The translations under genes and the position numbers were made by a program. The notes under the pieces are model-generated. The model did not search any database and had not been told where the DNA came from. It saw only the letters and a program-made list of their open reading frames with translations. DNA of 64,000 nucleotides from Nocardioidaceae bacterium (GTDB lineage: Bacteria > Actinomycetota > Actinomycetes > Propionibacteriales > Nocardioidaceae), in NCBI GenBank assembly GCA_030447865.1, contig JAUJOD010000002.1:520473-584472 (forward strand). The letters run 5' to 3'. Below are positions 1 through 10,044 of this stretch, one piece after another. How positions within the stretch are numbered: position 1 is the first letter of the stretch; every line of letters starts with the position of its first letter.

Positions 1-112
1 GCTCGTAAAGTCCCGAGTCGCGGCACATACTAGGAGATTCTGCTCAGCCGGCGCAGCCGACGCTTCACTGGAAATTAGTCGTCGACGTTTGCTGATCGTG
101 AAGGGACGCCAA

Positions 113-406
113 ATGGCCAACTTGACTCGGCTGCCGATGCCGGTCGTCAAACACTGGGAATGGCAGTACGACGGAATCTGCCGCAGCGTCGACCCCGAAG
201 TCTTCTTTCCGCCCGACTCCGAGCGCGGCCCCATCCGTCAACACCGGGAAATGCAGGCCAAGCAGTACTGCGAGCGGTGCCCGGTGCTCCGCCAGTGCCG
301 CGAGCACGCACTCTTGGTTCAAGAGCCGTACGGCGTGTGGGGCGGACTGACGGCCCGCGAGCGAGAGCACATCCTGCACGGCGCTCCACTGGTCAGCCCC
401 TGTTGA
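113..406 (+). CDS. whiD: WhiB-family Fe-S transcriptional regulator, WhiD/WhiB3 type
   Basis: A 97-residue WhiB-like protein. The four iron-sulfur cluster cysteines are visible as one Cys at residue 23 and a C-X2-C-X5-C set at 53, 56 and 62, followed by the EPYGVWGGL turn that contacts the sigma factor. The residues around the first Cys (HWEWQYDGICR) and the EPYGVWGGL turn match the WhiD/WhiB3 clade better than WhiB1, WhiB2 or WblA. ATG 113 is preferred over TTG 89 because GAAGGGA sits 7-13 bases upstream. Family role: sigma-A partner controlling development or redox response. The clade call is moderate; the WhiB call is firm. Confidence 0.9.
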   Translation: MANLTRLPMPVVKHWEWQYDGICRSVDPEVFFPPDSERGPIRQHREMQAKQYCERCPVLRQCREHALLVQEPYGVWGGLTAREREHILHGAPLVSPC

Positions 407-444
407 GTCGTTGGGGGGCGCGACAGCGTGGTTGTCACCCAGCG

Positions 445-3378
445 CTAGGACCAGAACCTCTTCTGCACGACAGTGCTCGCCCGGCGCGCCGTTCGCCGGT
501 AGTCGTCGACGAGCCGCTCTGTCTCGTCGCTGCGATAGCCGCATAGGAACGCCACCCCCCGCCGGTCCCGCGACCCGGCAGGCAGCGAATCAGATGGTCG
601 TCCCCGCACCAGCATCGACGCGTCCCTGATCCGGCTGGCGGACCGCCACGACGCAGCGAGCGCGGCTGCCTCAACATCGGTGACGAGGCCAGCCTCCGCG
701 CAGGCGGTCAGCGCCTGCAGGGTGGAGGTCTTCCGCAGCCTCTCGTCAGCGCCGGCGTGCTGAAGTTGCAGCAGTTGCACCGTCCACTCGACGTCGGCAA
801 GGCCGCCTCGGCCCAGCTTGAGGTGGGTGGCCCGGTCGGCACCCCGGGGCAGCCGCTCGGTGTCGACGCGCGCCTTGATGCGTCGGATCTCGACCACCTG
901 CGCCGCGGTCAGCCCTTCCTTGCGATAGCGCACCGGGTCGATCAGCGCGGTGAACGCCTCGCCGAGACCAGGGTCGCCAGCCACCGGCCGGGCCCGTAGC
1001 AGCGCTTGTGACTCCCACAGGCTCGCCCACCGGTCGTAGTACGACTGGTACGACGGGAGGGTGCGCACCAACGGCCCCTGCCGTCCTTCCGGCCGAAGGT
1101 CCGCGTCCACGACCAGCGCCGGGTCCGGTCCGGGTAGATCGAGCAGGCGCCGCAACTCGGTAGCGACAGCCGTAGCCGCCTGCTGCGCATCTTGCTCGTC
1201 GGCGCCGGGGTGCGGGGAGTGCACGAACAGCACATCGGCGTCACTGGTGTACGACATCTCGCCGCCACCAAGGCGCCCCATCGCGATCACCGCTAGATCG
1301 GTGGCGGCGGAGCCGCCGCGTTGCGTCTCGACCGCACACTGAGCGACCCGCAACCCGGCCTCCAGTGTCGCGCCGGCCAGCGCCGTCAGCGCCGCACCCA
1401 CCTGCTCGACGTCAAGAAGTCCGAAGATGTCGGCGGCGGCGATCCTGAACAGCTCCCGCCGACGTACGGCGCGAACAACGGCGACCGCGTCGACCGGGTC
1501 GCCATGGCGCAACGCCCCGCTGCACATCTCATGGGTCAAGGCCTCGCCTGAGCGGGGCTGCAGGTCTGCGTCGTGCGCCAACAAGGCGCACGCCTCGGGC
1601 GCCCGCATCAGCAGGTCGACGGCGTACCGGCTGGTGGCGAGCAGAACAGCAAGCCGCTGCGCGACGACTCCCTCGTCGCGCAGCATCCCCAGGTACCAGT
1701 GCGTCGTCCCGAGCGCGTCACTGAGCCGACGGAAGGCCAGCAGCCCCGCGTCGGGATCAGGGGCATCGGCGAACCACCCCAGCAGCGCCGGTAGCAGGGT
1801 GCGCTGAATGGCGGCGCGCCGGGACACCCCGGCGGTGAGTGCCTCCAGATGCCGCAACGCAGCCGCCGGATCGGCGTAGCCCAACGCCTCCAGCCGGTCG
1901 CGTGCGGCGTCGGCGCTCAGCCTCGCTTCGTCGCCCGGAAGAGCAGCCACCGCCGCCAGCAGCGGACGGTAGAAGAGCTTCTCGTGCAGCCGTCGCACCT
2001 CCTGGGTGTGCTGGCGCCAGGTGGCGACCAGCTCGGTGTCTGGCGCGGAGCTGAACCCCAGCGAGCGGCCCAACCACCGCAGTGCCGCCGGGTCGGTTGG
2101 GACCACATGGGTACGCCGAAGGTGCCGCAACTGCAGGCGGTGCTCCAGAGTCCGCAGGAACCGGTAGGCCTCCGCCAGCCGCGCACCGTCGGCTCGCCCG
2201 ACGTACCCGCCCGCGGTCAACGCCGCCAGGGCCGACAAGGTGTCGGCCGCTCGGAGCGACACGTCGGTCCGCCCGTGGACGAGCTGCAGCAACTGGACGG
2301 CGAACTCGATGTCGCGAAGACCCCCGGGCCCAAGTTTCACTTCCCGCTCAGCCACTCCGTGGGCCAGGTGATTCATGACGCGCCGCCGCATCGCCTGGAC
2401 GTCGCTGACGAAGTCGGGGCGGTCCGCAGCTGACCAGATCATCGGGGTGATGGTCTCCAGGTAGCGGCGCCCCAGATCGGCGTCGCCGGCGATCGGGCGC
2501 GCCTTCAGCAGCGCCTGGAACTCCCACGTCTTGGCCCACCGTGCGTAGTACGCCGCATGGCTGCTCACCGTCCGGACCAGCGGACCGGACCGTCCCTCCG
2601 GTCGCAATCCGGCGTCGACCGGCCATAGCGTGCCTTCGGCCGTATGGTCAGAGCAGTTGCGCATCAGCGCGGCCGCTACCGCCGTCGCCGCCCGCAGCGC
2701 CGACGTTTCGTCGGCGTCACCAACGGGCTCAGCAACGAAGACGACGTCGACATCACTGACGTAGTTGAGTTCTCGGGCCCCGCCCTTGCCCATGCCGATC
2801 ACGCTCAACCGGCACAGCTGCGCCGGTTCCCCGACCTCCTCAACCGCGAGCTTCAGCGCCGCCGCGAGTGCCCCGGCAGCGAGGTCGGCCAGCTCTGCGG
2901 CTGCGTCGCCAACGTCGAGCTGCTGGGCGAGGTCACGAGCCGCTACTCCCAGCAGCAGCCGGCGGTAGGTCCGACGCAGGTCGTCCCGGTCGACGGCACC
3001 GGTCAGCGTCTCGCGTAGCGCAGCTGCGGTCGGCCGGATCGAGTTGAGTTGGTCACCGCTGAGCTCACGCCAATCGCCGGGGTGCCTGACCAGGTGGTCA
3101 CCCAGCGCGCCGCTGGCGCCCAGCACCAGGCACAGCCGGTGCGCGACTGCCGGGTCGTCGCGCAGAACCGCTCGTAGCTCCGGCGCGTCGTCTGCGGCAG
3201 CGACGAGCAACCGGGTCAGCGACCGCAGGGCCAGATCGGGGTCGGCGGCAGCAGACAGGCTCGCGAGGAGATGCTCGGCGTGACAGGACAGGGCAGCCCA
3301 GCTGCGAACGGCCGCGGTGACGTCGGCGAAGCCTCGACGAGCGAACTGCCCAGCCTCCGTGACGCGGACGTCGGTCAC
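445..3378 (-). CDS. glnE: Bifunctional glutamine synthetase adenylyltransferase/adenylyl-removing enzyme
   Basis: A protein of about 977 residues that adenylylates and deadenylylates glutamine synthetase. It has two nucleotidyltransferase domains. The N-terminal one carries GMGKGGARELNYVSDVDVV and the C-terminal one AMGRLGGGEMSYTSDADVLF, each with its paired DxD metal-binding acids, and each is followed by a conserved LGxGGLxDxE segment. The open frame extends to 3681, but GTG 3378 overlaps the TGA of the upstream amidotransferase as GTGA, which fixes the start by translational coupling and gives the family length. It lies beside the GlnA2-type synthetase, as in other actinobacteria. Confidence 0.95.
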   Translation of the reverse strand: MTDVRVTEAGQFARRGFADVTAAVRSWAALSCHAEHLLASLSAAADPDLALRSLTRLLVAAADDAPELRAVLRDDPAVAHRLCLVLGASGALGDHLVRHPGDWRELSGDQLNSIRPTAAALRETLTGAVDRDDLRRTYRRLLLGVAARDLAQQLDVGDAAAELADLAAGALAAALKLAVEEVGEPAQLCRLSVIGMGKGGARELNYVSDVDVVFVAEPVGDADETSALRAATAVAAALMRNCSDHTAEGTLWPVDAGLRPEGRSGPLVRTVSSHAAYYARWAKTWEFQALLKARPIAGDADLGRRYLETITPMIWSAADRPDFVSDVQAMRRRVMNHLAHGVAEREVKLGPGGLRDIEFAVQLLQLVHGRTDVSLRAADTLSALAALTAGGYVGRADGARLAEAYRFLRTLEHRLQLRHLRRTHVVPTDPAALRWLGRSLGFSSAPDTELVATWRQHTQEVRRLHEKLFYRPLLAAVAALPGDEARLSADAARDRLEALGYADPAAALRHLEALTAGVSRRAAIQRTLLPALLGWFADAPDPDAGLLAFRRLSDALGTTHWYLGMLRDEGVVAQRLAVLLATSRYAVDLLMRAPEACALLAHDADLQPRSGEALTHEMCSGALRHGDPVDAVAVVRAVRRRELFRIAAADIFGLLDVEQVGAALTALAGATLEAGLRVAQCAVETQRGGSAATDLAVIAMGRLGGGEMSYTSDADVLFVHSPHPGADEQDAQQAATAVATELRRLLDLPGPDPALVVDADLRPEGRQGPLVRTLPSYQSYYDRWASLWESQALLRARPVAGDPGLGEAFTALIDPVRYRKEGLTAAQVVEIRRIKARVDTERLPRGADRATHLKLGRGGLADVEWTVQLLQLQHAGADERLRKTSTLQALTACAEAGLVTDVEAAALAASWRSASRIRDASMLVRGRPSDSLPAGSRDRRGVAFLCGYRSDETERLVDDYRRTARRASTVVQKRFWS

Positions 3379-4106
3379 GACACCGGCAGCTGCTCGCGCA
3401 CCAGCCCAGCGAACCGGTGCGCCAGCGGGGCCCACGTCCGCCGCAGCTCGGCCTCCGCGTCGGCGACCGTCTTGGCCACGTCGGCGAGCTCGAATCCGGG
3501 CGGCACGTACGCCGACCGCTTGTCGACCGTCCAGCCGTTGAAGACCGCCGGCGACGCCTCTGGGTGGAACTGCACTCCCCAGGCCCGGTCGCCGTAGCGG
3601 GCGGCCTGGACGGTGCCGTCCGGAGCCGTCGCCAGGGCAGCGGCCCCCACTGGCAGCCGCGACACGATGTCGTGGTTCCACTGCACGGCCCGCGCAGTTG
3701 GGCCGACCGAGCGCAGCAACGGGTCGACCCGACCAGCCGGCGTCAGGGTCACCTGGGTAAGGCCCGTGGCGTGACCGCGCGGGTTCTTGATCACTTCACC
3801 GCCCAACGCCACCGCTGCCAGCTGGTGCCCAAGACAGATGCCGAGGAAGCACTGCCCGGCTCTGACGACGGTCGCGATCAGCGTTTTCGTGGGGGTCAGC
3901 CAGGGGTGCTCTGCGTCGTCGTTGGCACCCATCTCACCACCGAGCACGACCAGTCCGGCGTACGGCCCGAGATCGGTCGGGATGCGCTCACCGCGGTGGC
4001 CCCGAACGACGTCATGGCCGACTCCTGACTCGCGGAACCACGTCCCGAACCAGGCCGGTGGGCAGTCGTCTGCATGCTGGACGACCAGCAGTCGCGGCTC
4101 GCTCAC
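3375..4106 (-). CDS. Class I glutamine amidotransferase (GMP synthase-like)
   Basis: A 243-residue stand-alone class I glutamine amidotransferase. The nucleophile elbow is FLGICLGHQLA, with the catalytic Cys in GICLGHQ. The His-Glu pair is in QFHPEAS near residue 180. It resembles the small GMP-synthase-like amidotransferases rather than GuaA, since there is no ATP-pyrophosphatase domain. The ammonia acceptor is unknown. It is translated immediately before glnE with a 4-base GTGA overlap, so a role in nitrogen metabolism is a reasonable inference from context only. Confidence 0.85.
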   Translation of the reverse strand: MSEPRLLVVQHADDCPPAWFGTWFRESGVGHDVVRGHRGERIPTDLGPYAGLVVLGGEMGANDDAEHPWLTPTKTLIATVVRAGQCFLGICLGHQLAAVALGGEVIKNPRGHATGLTQVTLTPAGRVDPLLRSVGPTARAVQWNHDIVSRLPVGAAALATAPDGTVQAARYGDRAWGVQFHPEASPAVFNGWTVDKRSAYVPPGFELADVAKTVADAEAELRRTWAPLAHRFAGLVREQLPVS

Positions 4107-4256
4107 TCCATCGAGGCTACCGAATGGGCGCGTCTGCGGAGGTCGGGGACAGACCGACGAGGACTCGAAGCGCCGTCAAAGTGTCACTAAAGGGGCGCAG
4201 CGAAGGCGCGAGAGCCCGGCGGGCTGGACGCGGCCAGCCCCCCGACCCGACGGGCG

Positions 4257-5594
4257 TCACATGACGGGCAGCATGCGAGCGCGCTCGTACTCCGTCACCT
4301 GCTGGCGGTACTCCTCCCACTCGGCGCGCTTGTTGCGCAAGAAGAAGTCGAAGACGTGCTCGCCGAGCGTCTCGGCCACCAGCTCGGAGCGTTCCATGAG
4401 ACCGATCGCCTCGTGCAGGTTCTGCGGCAGCGGTGCGATCCCCATCGCCCGTCGCTCTGCCTCGCTCAGCGACCACACGTCGTCCTCTGCTCCGGCGGGG
4501 AGCTCATAGCTCTCCTCGATGCCCTTCATGCCGGCTGCGAGCATCACCGCGAATGCGAGGTAGGGGTTGGCGGAGCTGTCGACCGAACGCAGCTCGACGC
4601 GGGTGGATTGGCCCTTGGTCGGCTTGTACATCGGGACGCGCACCAGCGCTGACCGGTTGTTGTGCCCCCAGCAGACGTAGGCGGGCGCCTCGCCGCCGCC
4701 GGCCAACCGCTTGTACGAGTTCACCCACTGGTTGGTGACAGCAGTGATCTCCGCCGCGTGCTCCAGCAGTCCGGCAATGAACGCGCGCCCCGTCTTCGAC
4801 AGGTGGTACTCGGCACCGGCCTCGAAGAAGGCGTTGCGGTCCCCCTCGAACAGCGACAGGTGGGTGTGCATGCCGGAGCCAGGGAACTCGGTGAACGGCT
4901 TCGGCATGAATGACGCGTACACCCCCTGGCTCAGCGCCACCTCCTTCACCACCACTCGGAACGTCATGATGTTGTCGGCCGTGCTCAGCGCGTCGGCGTA
5001 CCGCAGGTCTATCTCCTGCTGCCCGGGGCCGCCTTCGTGGTGGCTGAACTCGACCGAGATGCCCATCGACTCGAGCATCGTGATCGCCTCGCGACGAAAG
5101 TCGTGACCCACCCCTTGCGAGGTGTGGTCGAAGTAGCCGCTGCGGTCGGCCGGCTCCGGCGGCTTCCCGTCGGCCGTGCGGTCGCGGAACAGGTAGAACT
5201 CGATCTCGGGGTGGGTGTAGAAGGTGAAGCCCTGGTCGGCCGCTTTGCCGAGCGTGCGCTTGAGCACGAACCGCGGATCGGCGTACGACGCGGAGCCGTC
5301 GGGCATCACGATGTCGCAGAACATCCGGGCTGTCGCTGCACCGTCTCCGCGCCACGGCAGGATCTGGAACGTCGACGCGTCGGGCTTGGCCAGCATGTCG
5401 GCCTCGTAGACGCGAGCGAATCCTTCGATGGCCGAGCCGTCGAATCCGATGCCTTCGCTGAACGCCCCCTCGAGTTCGGCGGGCGCCACCGCCACCGACT
5501 TGAGGTAGCCGAGCACGTCGGTGAACCACAGCCGAACGAACCGCACGTCGCGTTCCTCGAGCGCCCGCAGCACGAAGTCTTCCTGCTTGCCCAT
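4257..5594 (-). CDS. glnA2: Glutamine synthetase-like enzyme, GlnA2 type
   Basis: A type I glutamine synthetase fold protein of 445 residues, the usual GlnA2 length. Visible signatures are GFDGSAIEGF near the N terminus, the metal and glutamate-site stretch HHEGGPGQQEIDLRYADAL, and the C-terminal VFDFFLRNKRAEWEEYR typical of GlnA2. ATG 5594 is preferred over the longer open frame because GGAGAGGA precedes it. The adenylylation loop of GlnA1 (a Tyr in NLYDLPPEE) is replaced by a different SYELP segment, so control by the neighbouring GlnE is doubtful. Actinobacterial GlnA2 proteins have been linked to gamma-glutamylation of polyamines; here that is inference. Confidence 0.88.
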   Translation of the reverse strand: MGKQEDFVLRALEERDVRFVRLWFTDVLGYLKSVAVAPAELEGAFSEGIGFDGSAIEGFARVYEADMLAKPDASTFQILPWRGDGAATARMFCDIVMPDGSASYADPRFVLKRTLGKAADQGFTFYTHPEIEFYLFRDRTADGKPPEPADRSGYFDHTSQGVGHDFRREAITMLESMGISVEFSHHEGGPGQQEIDLRYADALSTADNIMTFRVVVKEVALSQGVYASFMPKPFTEFPGSGMHTHLSLFEGDRNAFFEAGAEYHLSKTGRAFIAGLLEHAAEITAVTNQWVNSYKRLAGGGEAPAYVCWGHNNRSALVRVPMYKPTKGQSTRVELRSVDSSANPYLAFAVMLAAGMKGIEESYELPAGAEDDVWSLSEAERRAMGIAPLPQNLHEAIGLMERSELVAETLGEHVFDFFLRNKRAEWEEYRQQVTEYERARMLPVM

Positions 5595-5647
5595 GGCCAC
5601 ATCCTCTCCCGCCGATGTTTCACCCGCGTTAACAGCCGGAGCGCAAC

Positions 5648-5690
5648 GATCCGAGTGGTACGTCGTCGGGGCGTCGTCAAACTCAGACCC
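5648..5690. repeat. Dispersed palindrome family B, copy 1
   Basis: An imperfect inverted repeat starting GATCCGAGTGG and ending CTCAGACC, with inner arms ACGTCG and CGTCGT around a short loop. It shares outer arms and size with copies at 32063, 32126, 33252, 34028 and 42054. It lies between the divergent glnA2 and nadE genes, so it may overlap their promoters. Confidence 0.65.
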
Positions 5691-5748
5691 TGCCGCAAGC
5701 GGCGCCGGACGCAGCGCCCACCGCGCCCCGAGCTCTAGACTCAAGGTC

Positions 5749-7542
5749 GTGCCTCAACTGCGGATCGCGCTGGCTCAGGTGAACCCGACGGTCGGTGCCA
5801 TCGCAGCCAACACGGCCCTCGCCCTCGCCGCCGTGAAGGACGCGGCAGCCCGCGGGGCGCATCTGGTCGTGCTGCCCGAGATGATGGTCACCGGCTACCC
5901 CATCGAGGACCTCTCGTCGCGGGCCTCCTTCATCGACGCATCGCGCGCGGCAGTCGAGGGTATGGCGACCGACCTGGCCGACGCGGGGCTGTCGGACGTG
6001 GCAGTGGTCGTCGGCTACCTCGAGCGGGCCGACCGAAGCGAAAGGCCGCGACCCGGCGAACCCCGTGGCCTGCCCCAGAACGCCGCCGCAGTGCTGCACG
6101 GCGGGGCGGTGAAGGCACGGCAGGCCAAGCACCACCTGTGGAACTACGGGGTCGGCGACGAGATCCGCAACTTTGTCCCCGGCGACACCGTGCACATCAT
6201 CGGAGTCCGCGGCGTCGACGTGGCGATAGCCATCTGCGAGGACCTGTGGCAAGACGGCCCCTCGGCTGCGGCGGCGGCCGCGCAGGCGGGGCTGCTCGTC
6301 GTACCGAACGGGTCGCCGTACGAAGCCAACAAGGACGACGTGCGGCTGGAGCTGTGCGCACGGCGCGCCCGCGACGCCGACTGCGCCCTCGCCTACGTCA
6401 ACCTGGTTGGCGGGCAGGACGAGTTGGTCTTCGACGGCGACTCCCTGGTCGTCGACGCGGCCGGCGACCTGGTGGCGCGGGCGCCGCAGTTCGAGCCGCA
6501 TCTGCTCGTGGTCGACCTCGAGCTGCCGGCCGCGACCGAGCCGATGCCCGACACCGACACGCGGTTCTTCGGCTTGCGAGTCGAGCGCACGGTGCTCAGC
6601 ACCGACCCGGTGGCGTCGTACGAGCCGTTGCCACGACCTCAGGCGCCGCGGCTCGGGGACTGCGAAGAGGTCTACACCGCCCTGGTCACCGGCCTGCGCG
6701 ACTATGTGCGGAAGAACGGCTTCACCACGGTGCTGCTCGGCCTGTCGGGGGGCATCGACTCGACGCTTACCGGCGCCCTGGCTGTCGACGCGCTGGGCGC
6801 CGAGAACGTGTTCGGGGTTTCCAACCCGAGCGCTTGGTCGAGTGAGCACTCCCGCACCGACGCCGCGGAGCTCGCCCGGCGAACCGGTCTGCAGCTCGAC
6901 ACCGTGCCGATCGCGCCGCTGGTCGACGCCTTCCAGGAGGCGGTGAAGGTGGACGGGCTGGCCGAGGAGAACCTGCAGGCACGGGTGCGCGCGGTCGTGT
7001 GGATGGCGCTGTCGAACCAGCACGGCCACCTCGTCCTGGCCTGCGGCAACAAGAGCGAGCTCGCCACCGGCTACACGACGATCTACGGCGACGCGGTCGG
7101 GGGTTTCGCGCCGCTGAAGGACGTGCCGAAGACGCTCGTCTGGAGGCTTGCCCGCTGGCGCAATGATGAGGCGGTACGGCGTGGGGAGCCGCCGCCGATC
7201 CCCGAGGACACGCTCACCAAGCCGCCTTCTGCTGAGTTGCGTCCGGGTCAGCTCGACTCTGACTCCCTTCCCGACTACACGGTGCTCGACGACATCCTTG
7301 ACGACTACGTCGAGCAGGACCGCAGCGCGCGCGACCTGGTGGGCCAGGGCTTCGACCCGGTCGTGGTCGAGCGGGTCATCGCGATGGTCGACCGGGCGGA
7401 GTACAAGCGTCGCCAGTACCCGCCCGGCCCGAAGATCTCGGCGCGCAACTTCGGTCGGGACCGTCGGCTGCCGATCACGAATCGCTGGCGAGAGGACGTC
7501 TCGGATCTTCCGGTCGACCAGGAATCGACGGCTCGAGGGTGA
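5749..7542 (+). CDS. nadE: Glutamine-dependent NAD+ synthetase
   Basis: A 597-residue two-domain enzyme that amidates deamido-NAD to NAD using glutamine. The N-terminal nitrilase-like glutaminase domain shows the catalytic Glu in [10 protein letters not shown] and the Cys in [10 protein letters not shown]. The C-terminal synthetase domain has the ATP-pyrophosphatase loop [11 protein letters not shown] near residue 330. GTG 5749 is chosen because the conserved start [16 protein letters not shown] begins there; the open frame upstream runs antisense through the glnA2 leader. It is followed 16 bases later by panB. Confidence 0.93.
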   Translation: MPQLRIALAQVNPTVGAIAANTALALAAVKDAAARGAHLVVLPEMMVTGYPIEDLSSRASFIDASRAAVEGMATDLADAGLSDVAVVVGYLERADRSERPRPGEPRGLPQNAAAVLHGGAVKARQAKHHLWNYGVGDEIRNFVPGDTVHIIGVRGVDVAIAICEDLWQDGPSAAAAAAQAGLLVVPNGSPYEANKDDVRLELCARRARDADCALAYVNLVGGQDELVFDGDSLVVDAAGDLVARAPQFEPHLLVVDLELPAATEPMPDTDTRFFGLRVERTVLSTDPVASYEPLPRPQAPRLGDCEEVYTALVTGLRDYVRKNGFTTVLLGLSGGIDSTLTGALAVDALGAENVFGVSNPSAWSSEHSRTDAAELARRTGLQLDTVPIAPLVDAFQEAVKVDGLAEENLQARVRAVVWMALSNQHGHLVLACGNKSELATGYTTIYGDAVGGFAPLKDVPKTLVWRLARWRNDEAVRRGEPPPIPEDTLTKPPSAELRPGQLDSDSLPDYTVLDDILDDYVEQDRSARDLVGQGFDPVVVERVIAMVDRAEYKRRQYPPGPKISARNFGRDRRLPITNRWREDVSDLPVDQESTARG

Positions 7543-7558
7543 GGAGAACGATGCAGCC

Positions 7559-8446
7559 ATGAGCGAGACAGCAGCGCCGTACGGCACCGGACCTCAGAGC
7601 AGCGGAAAGAAGACCGCCCACGGATCTGGGACTTCGGCGTCGGCCATTGGTCGCAACCGGATCCGCATCCACCACCTGCGCGAGATGAAGCAGCGCGGCG
7701 AGAAGTGGGCGATGCTCACCGCCTACGAGCAGTACGCGGCGGCGACGTTCGACGAGGCGGGTATCCCGGTGCTGCTCGTCGGTGACTCCGCCAGCAACAA
7801 CGTGTACGGAAACGAGACGTCATTGCCGGTGACCGTCGATGAGCTGGTTCCGCTCGTGCGTGCGGTGACGCGGTCGGTGCAGCGCGCCCTGGTCGTGGCT
7901 GACCTGCCGTTCGGCTCCTACCAGGCGTCGCCGGAGCAGGCGTTTCATACGGCGGTGCGGTTCATGAAGGAGGCCGGTGCTGCCGCCGTGAAGCTCGAAG
8001 GCGGCCTAGCGATGGTGCGGCATGTCGAGCTGCTCACAACCAGCGGGATACCCGTGATGGCGCACATCGGGTTCACGCCGCAGTCGGAGCACAACCTCGG
8101 GGGCTACCGGGTGCAGGGCCGAGGAGACGCCGCCCAGCGCATCGTCGACGAGGCGCTGGCGCTCGAGGCCGCTGGCGCGTTCGCGCTCGTGATGGAGATG
8201 GTGCCTGGTGATGTCGCCGCCCAGGTCACCAAGGAGCTCGCCATCCCCACCATCGGCATCGGCGCCGGCGTGCACTGCGACGCCCAGGTGCTCGTCTGGC
8301 AAGACATGGCGGGCCTGCGCACCGGCCGGATGCCTCGGTTCGTCAAGCAGTACGCCGACGTGCACGGCGTACTGCTTGAAGCCGCGTCGGCATTCGCCGC
8401 TGACGTGGCGGCCGGGACGTTCCCCGGCGACGAGCACACCTTTTGA
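7559..8446 (+). CDS. panB: 3-methyl-2-oxobutanoate hydroxymethyltransferase
   Basis: First committed enzyme of pantothenate synthesis; it transfers a hydroxymethyl group from methylene-tetrahydrofolate to alpha-ketoisovalerate. The protein has 295 residues. Characteristic stretches are [28 protein letters not shown] and [12 protein letters not shown] 7559 is used, with GAGGAG at 7541-7546. The roughly 40-residue N-terminal tail before [12 protein letters not shown] is low in complexity and variable in the family. It lies directly downstream of nadE, so the two cofactor genes probably share a transcript. Confidence 0.95.
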   Translation: MSETAAPYGTGPQSSGKKTAHGSGTSASAIGRNRIRIHHLREMKQRGEKWAMLTAYEQYAAATFDEAGIPVLLVGDSASNNVYGNETSLPVTVDELVPLVRAVTRSVQRALVVADLPFGSYQASPEQAFHTAVRFMKEAGAAAVKLEGGLAMVRHVELLTTSGIPVMAHIGFTPQSEHNLGGYRVQGRGDAAQRIVDEALALEAAGAFALVMEMVPGDVAAQVTKELAIPTIGIGAGVHCDAQVLVWQDMAGLRTGRMPRFVKQYADVHGVLLEAASAFAADVAAGTFPGDEHTF

Positions 8447-8480
8447 GAAACTGTCGGCGGCGTCCGGCACAGTTGCCAAC

Positions 8481-9023
8481 ATGACTGAAGTCCCCGACGA
8501 GAACTACTCACCGATGTGGGTCGACGACCGTCGCACGCCACCACCGCGGCTCGGCGACGAGCGGGCAATCCTCACGGCGTTCCTCGACTACCACCGCCTG
8601 ACCTTCGAGCAGAAGTGCGCCGGACTCGCCGCCGACAAGCTATCGGCGGCCAGCATCGAGCCGTCAGCCATGACTCTGCATGGCCTCCTCCGGCACCTGG
8701 CGGGGGTGGAGCGCTGGTGGTTCCGGGTGCAGTTCGCGGGTGAAGACGTGCCACTGCTGTACTACTCCGACGACGACCCCAACCAGGACTTCGAGTCGCT
8801 CGACGGCGACGTCGATGACGCGTTCGCGGTGTGGCACCAGGAGTGCGCCCGGTCCCGCGAGATCGTTGCGGCAGCGTCACTCGATGACACCGGGGTCGTT
8901 CAACGAAACGGGGAGCCGTTCTCGTTGCGTTGGCTGCTGGTCAACCACATCGCCGAGTACGCGCGGCACAACGGTCATGCCGATCTGCTGCGGGAGCGAC
9001 TCGACGGCGCCACCGGCGCCTAG
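8481..9023 (+). CDS. DinB/DUF664-family protein
   Basis: A 180-residue four-helix-bundle protein of the DinB superfamily (DUF664 branch, common in actinobacteria). Potential metal ligands are the His in LHGLLRHLAGVERWWFR and the spaced His residues in LVNHIAEYARHNGHADLL. Relatives include mycothiol- or bacillithiol-dependent enzymes, so a thiol-linked detoxification role is possible but not shown. ATG 8481 is the first start after panB in this frame; the open frame upstream is a panB shadow. Confidence 0.8.
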   Translation: MTEVPDENYSPMWVDDRRTPPPRLGDERAILTAFLDYHRLTFEQKCAGLAADKLSAASIEPSAMTLHGLLRHLAGVERWWFRVQFAGEDVPLLYYSDDDPNQDFESLDGDVDDAFAVWHQECARSREIVAAASLDDTGVVQRNGEPFSLRWLLVNHIAEYARHNGHADLLRERLDGATGA

Positions 9024-9042
9024 CCCGCCAGACCGGCGCGGG

Positions 9043-9771
9043 TCACCGCCACAGCTGCCCCGCGAGCACCGCTCGTGCCTCGGCAAGCGACGGGCCGTAC
9101 CAGGTGAGGTGCCGCCCCGAGACGAGCCGTGCGGGCGCGGCGAACGCCTCGGGCCCATCGCTCGCGCTGAACGCGTACGGCTCGTCGGGCAGGACGACGA
9201 TGTCGTGCTCTGGCACCCCGTTGAGGTCGATCCGCGGATACCGGTCGGGCGACGCAGCGAGCACGTTGTCGACGCCGAGGCGCTGCAACACGTCGCCGGC
9301 GAACGTGTCACGGCCCAGCGCCATCCACGGTCGCCGCCAAATTGGCACCAGCGCAGCACACCGCTCTGCGACCCACGGCTCTCGCCATGCCTCGTCGGCG
9401 TCGCGCAGCCACTGGGGGCGGCCGAGCCCCAGCATGGCGAGCATCTGCGCCAGTCCGGCCAGGGCCGCCGGCACCGATTCGTAGTCGGTCATCCAGACGT
9501 CCAGCCCGGCTGACCGCAGCGCCTCCATGTCTGCAGCGCGGTTCTCCTCGTCGTTGGCGAGTACGACGTCTGGCCGCAGCGCGACGACGTCGTCGACGCG
9601 CGGGTTCTTGGTGCCGCCGACTCGAGCCGCTGGCAGGTCCGCTGGGTGTGTGCACCAGTCCGTGACGCCCACCAGCAGCTCGGGGGCAGTTGCGGCGACG
9701 CTCTCGGTCAGCGACGGCACCAGCGAGACGACCCGTCGCGAGCGCCCGACAGGCTCACCGGCTGTCGCCAC
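9043..9771 (-). CDS. Helical-backbone metal receptor-like protein (BtuF/periplasmic-binding fold)
   Basis: A 242-residue protein of the class III solute-binding fold. It begins RRVVSLVPSLTESVAA and has the family segment GGTKNPRVDDVVALRPDVVLAN. There is no signal peptide or lipobox, so unlike BtuF it is probably cytoplasmic; soluble versions of this kind recur in actinobacteria without a known ligand. Its GTG start shares one base with the TAG of the upstream 59-residue gene, so the two are coupled. Confidence 0.75.
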   Translation of the reverse strand: MATAGEPVGRSRRVVSLVPSLTESVAATAPELLVGVTDWCTHPADLPAARVGGTKNPRVDDVVALRPDVVLANDEENRAADMEALRSAGLDVWMTDYESVPAALAGLAQMLAMLGLGRPQWLRDADEAWREPWVAERCAALVPIWRRPWMALGRDTFAGDVLQRLGVDNVLAASPDRYPRIDLNGVPEHDIVVLPDEPYAFSASDGPEAFAAPARLVSGRHLTWYGPSLAEARAVLAGQLWR

Positions 9772-9950
9772 TACTCGACGTCGTTCCAGGCCGGGTCGTT
9801 GTCCCAGGCCTCGTTGCGCTGCTGCACCTTCTCGAGCGCACGCTCGGCCTCTGCGCGAGTCGGGTATGGACCCAGCCGGTCGCGAGCCGGGCAGCCGCGC
9901 GCGCCTTCCACTGCCTTGTGCTTGAGGCAGTAATAGAACCGCTCAGCCAT
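9771..9950 (-). CDS. Conserved small protein, 59 residues
   Basis: A short gene read directly from the minus strand. It starts at ATG 9950 behind a strong AGGAGGT and ends at TAG 9771-9773, which overlaps the next gene's GTG by one base. The product begins [16 protein letters not shown], has Cys residues at 8 and 20, and a charged helical segment [18 protein letters not shown]. It looks like the small SPOR-annotated actinobacterial proteins found near map, but that is a recollection of pattern, not a match I could test. Function unknown. Confidence 0.75.
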   Translation of the reverse strand: MAERFYYCLKHKAVEGARGCPARDRLGPYPTRAEAERALEKVQQRNEAWDNDPAWNDVE

Positions 9951-10044
9951 GGCTACCTCCTGCAGGTGTCGTCGCGTTCGGCCATGTGTCGAGGTGACGC
10001 GTTCGTCGATCGTGCCCCTCGAGTCGAGAAACTACACTCGCCAC

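Noticed and set aside
5683-7587. A 634-codon open frame on the minus strand
   Set aside because: It is antisense to nadE, whose motifs are clear; long antisense frames are common at high GC.
9043-9771. Cobalamin riboswitch near the BtuF-like gene
   Set aside because: The gene is coupled directly to a small upstream gene and no B12-box-like sequence was seen.
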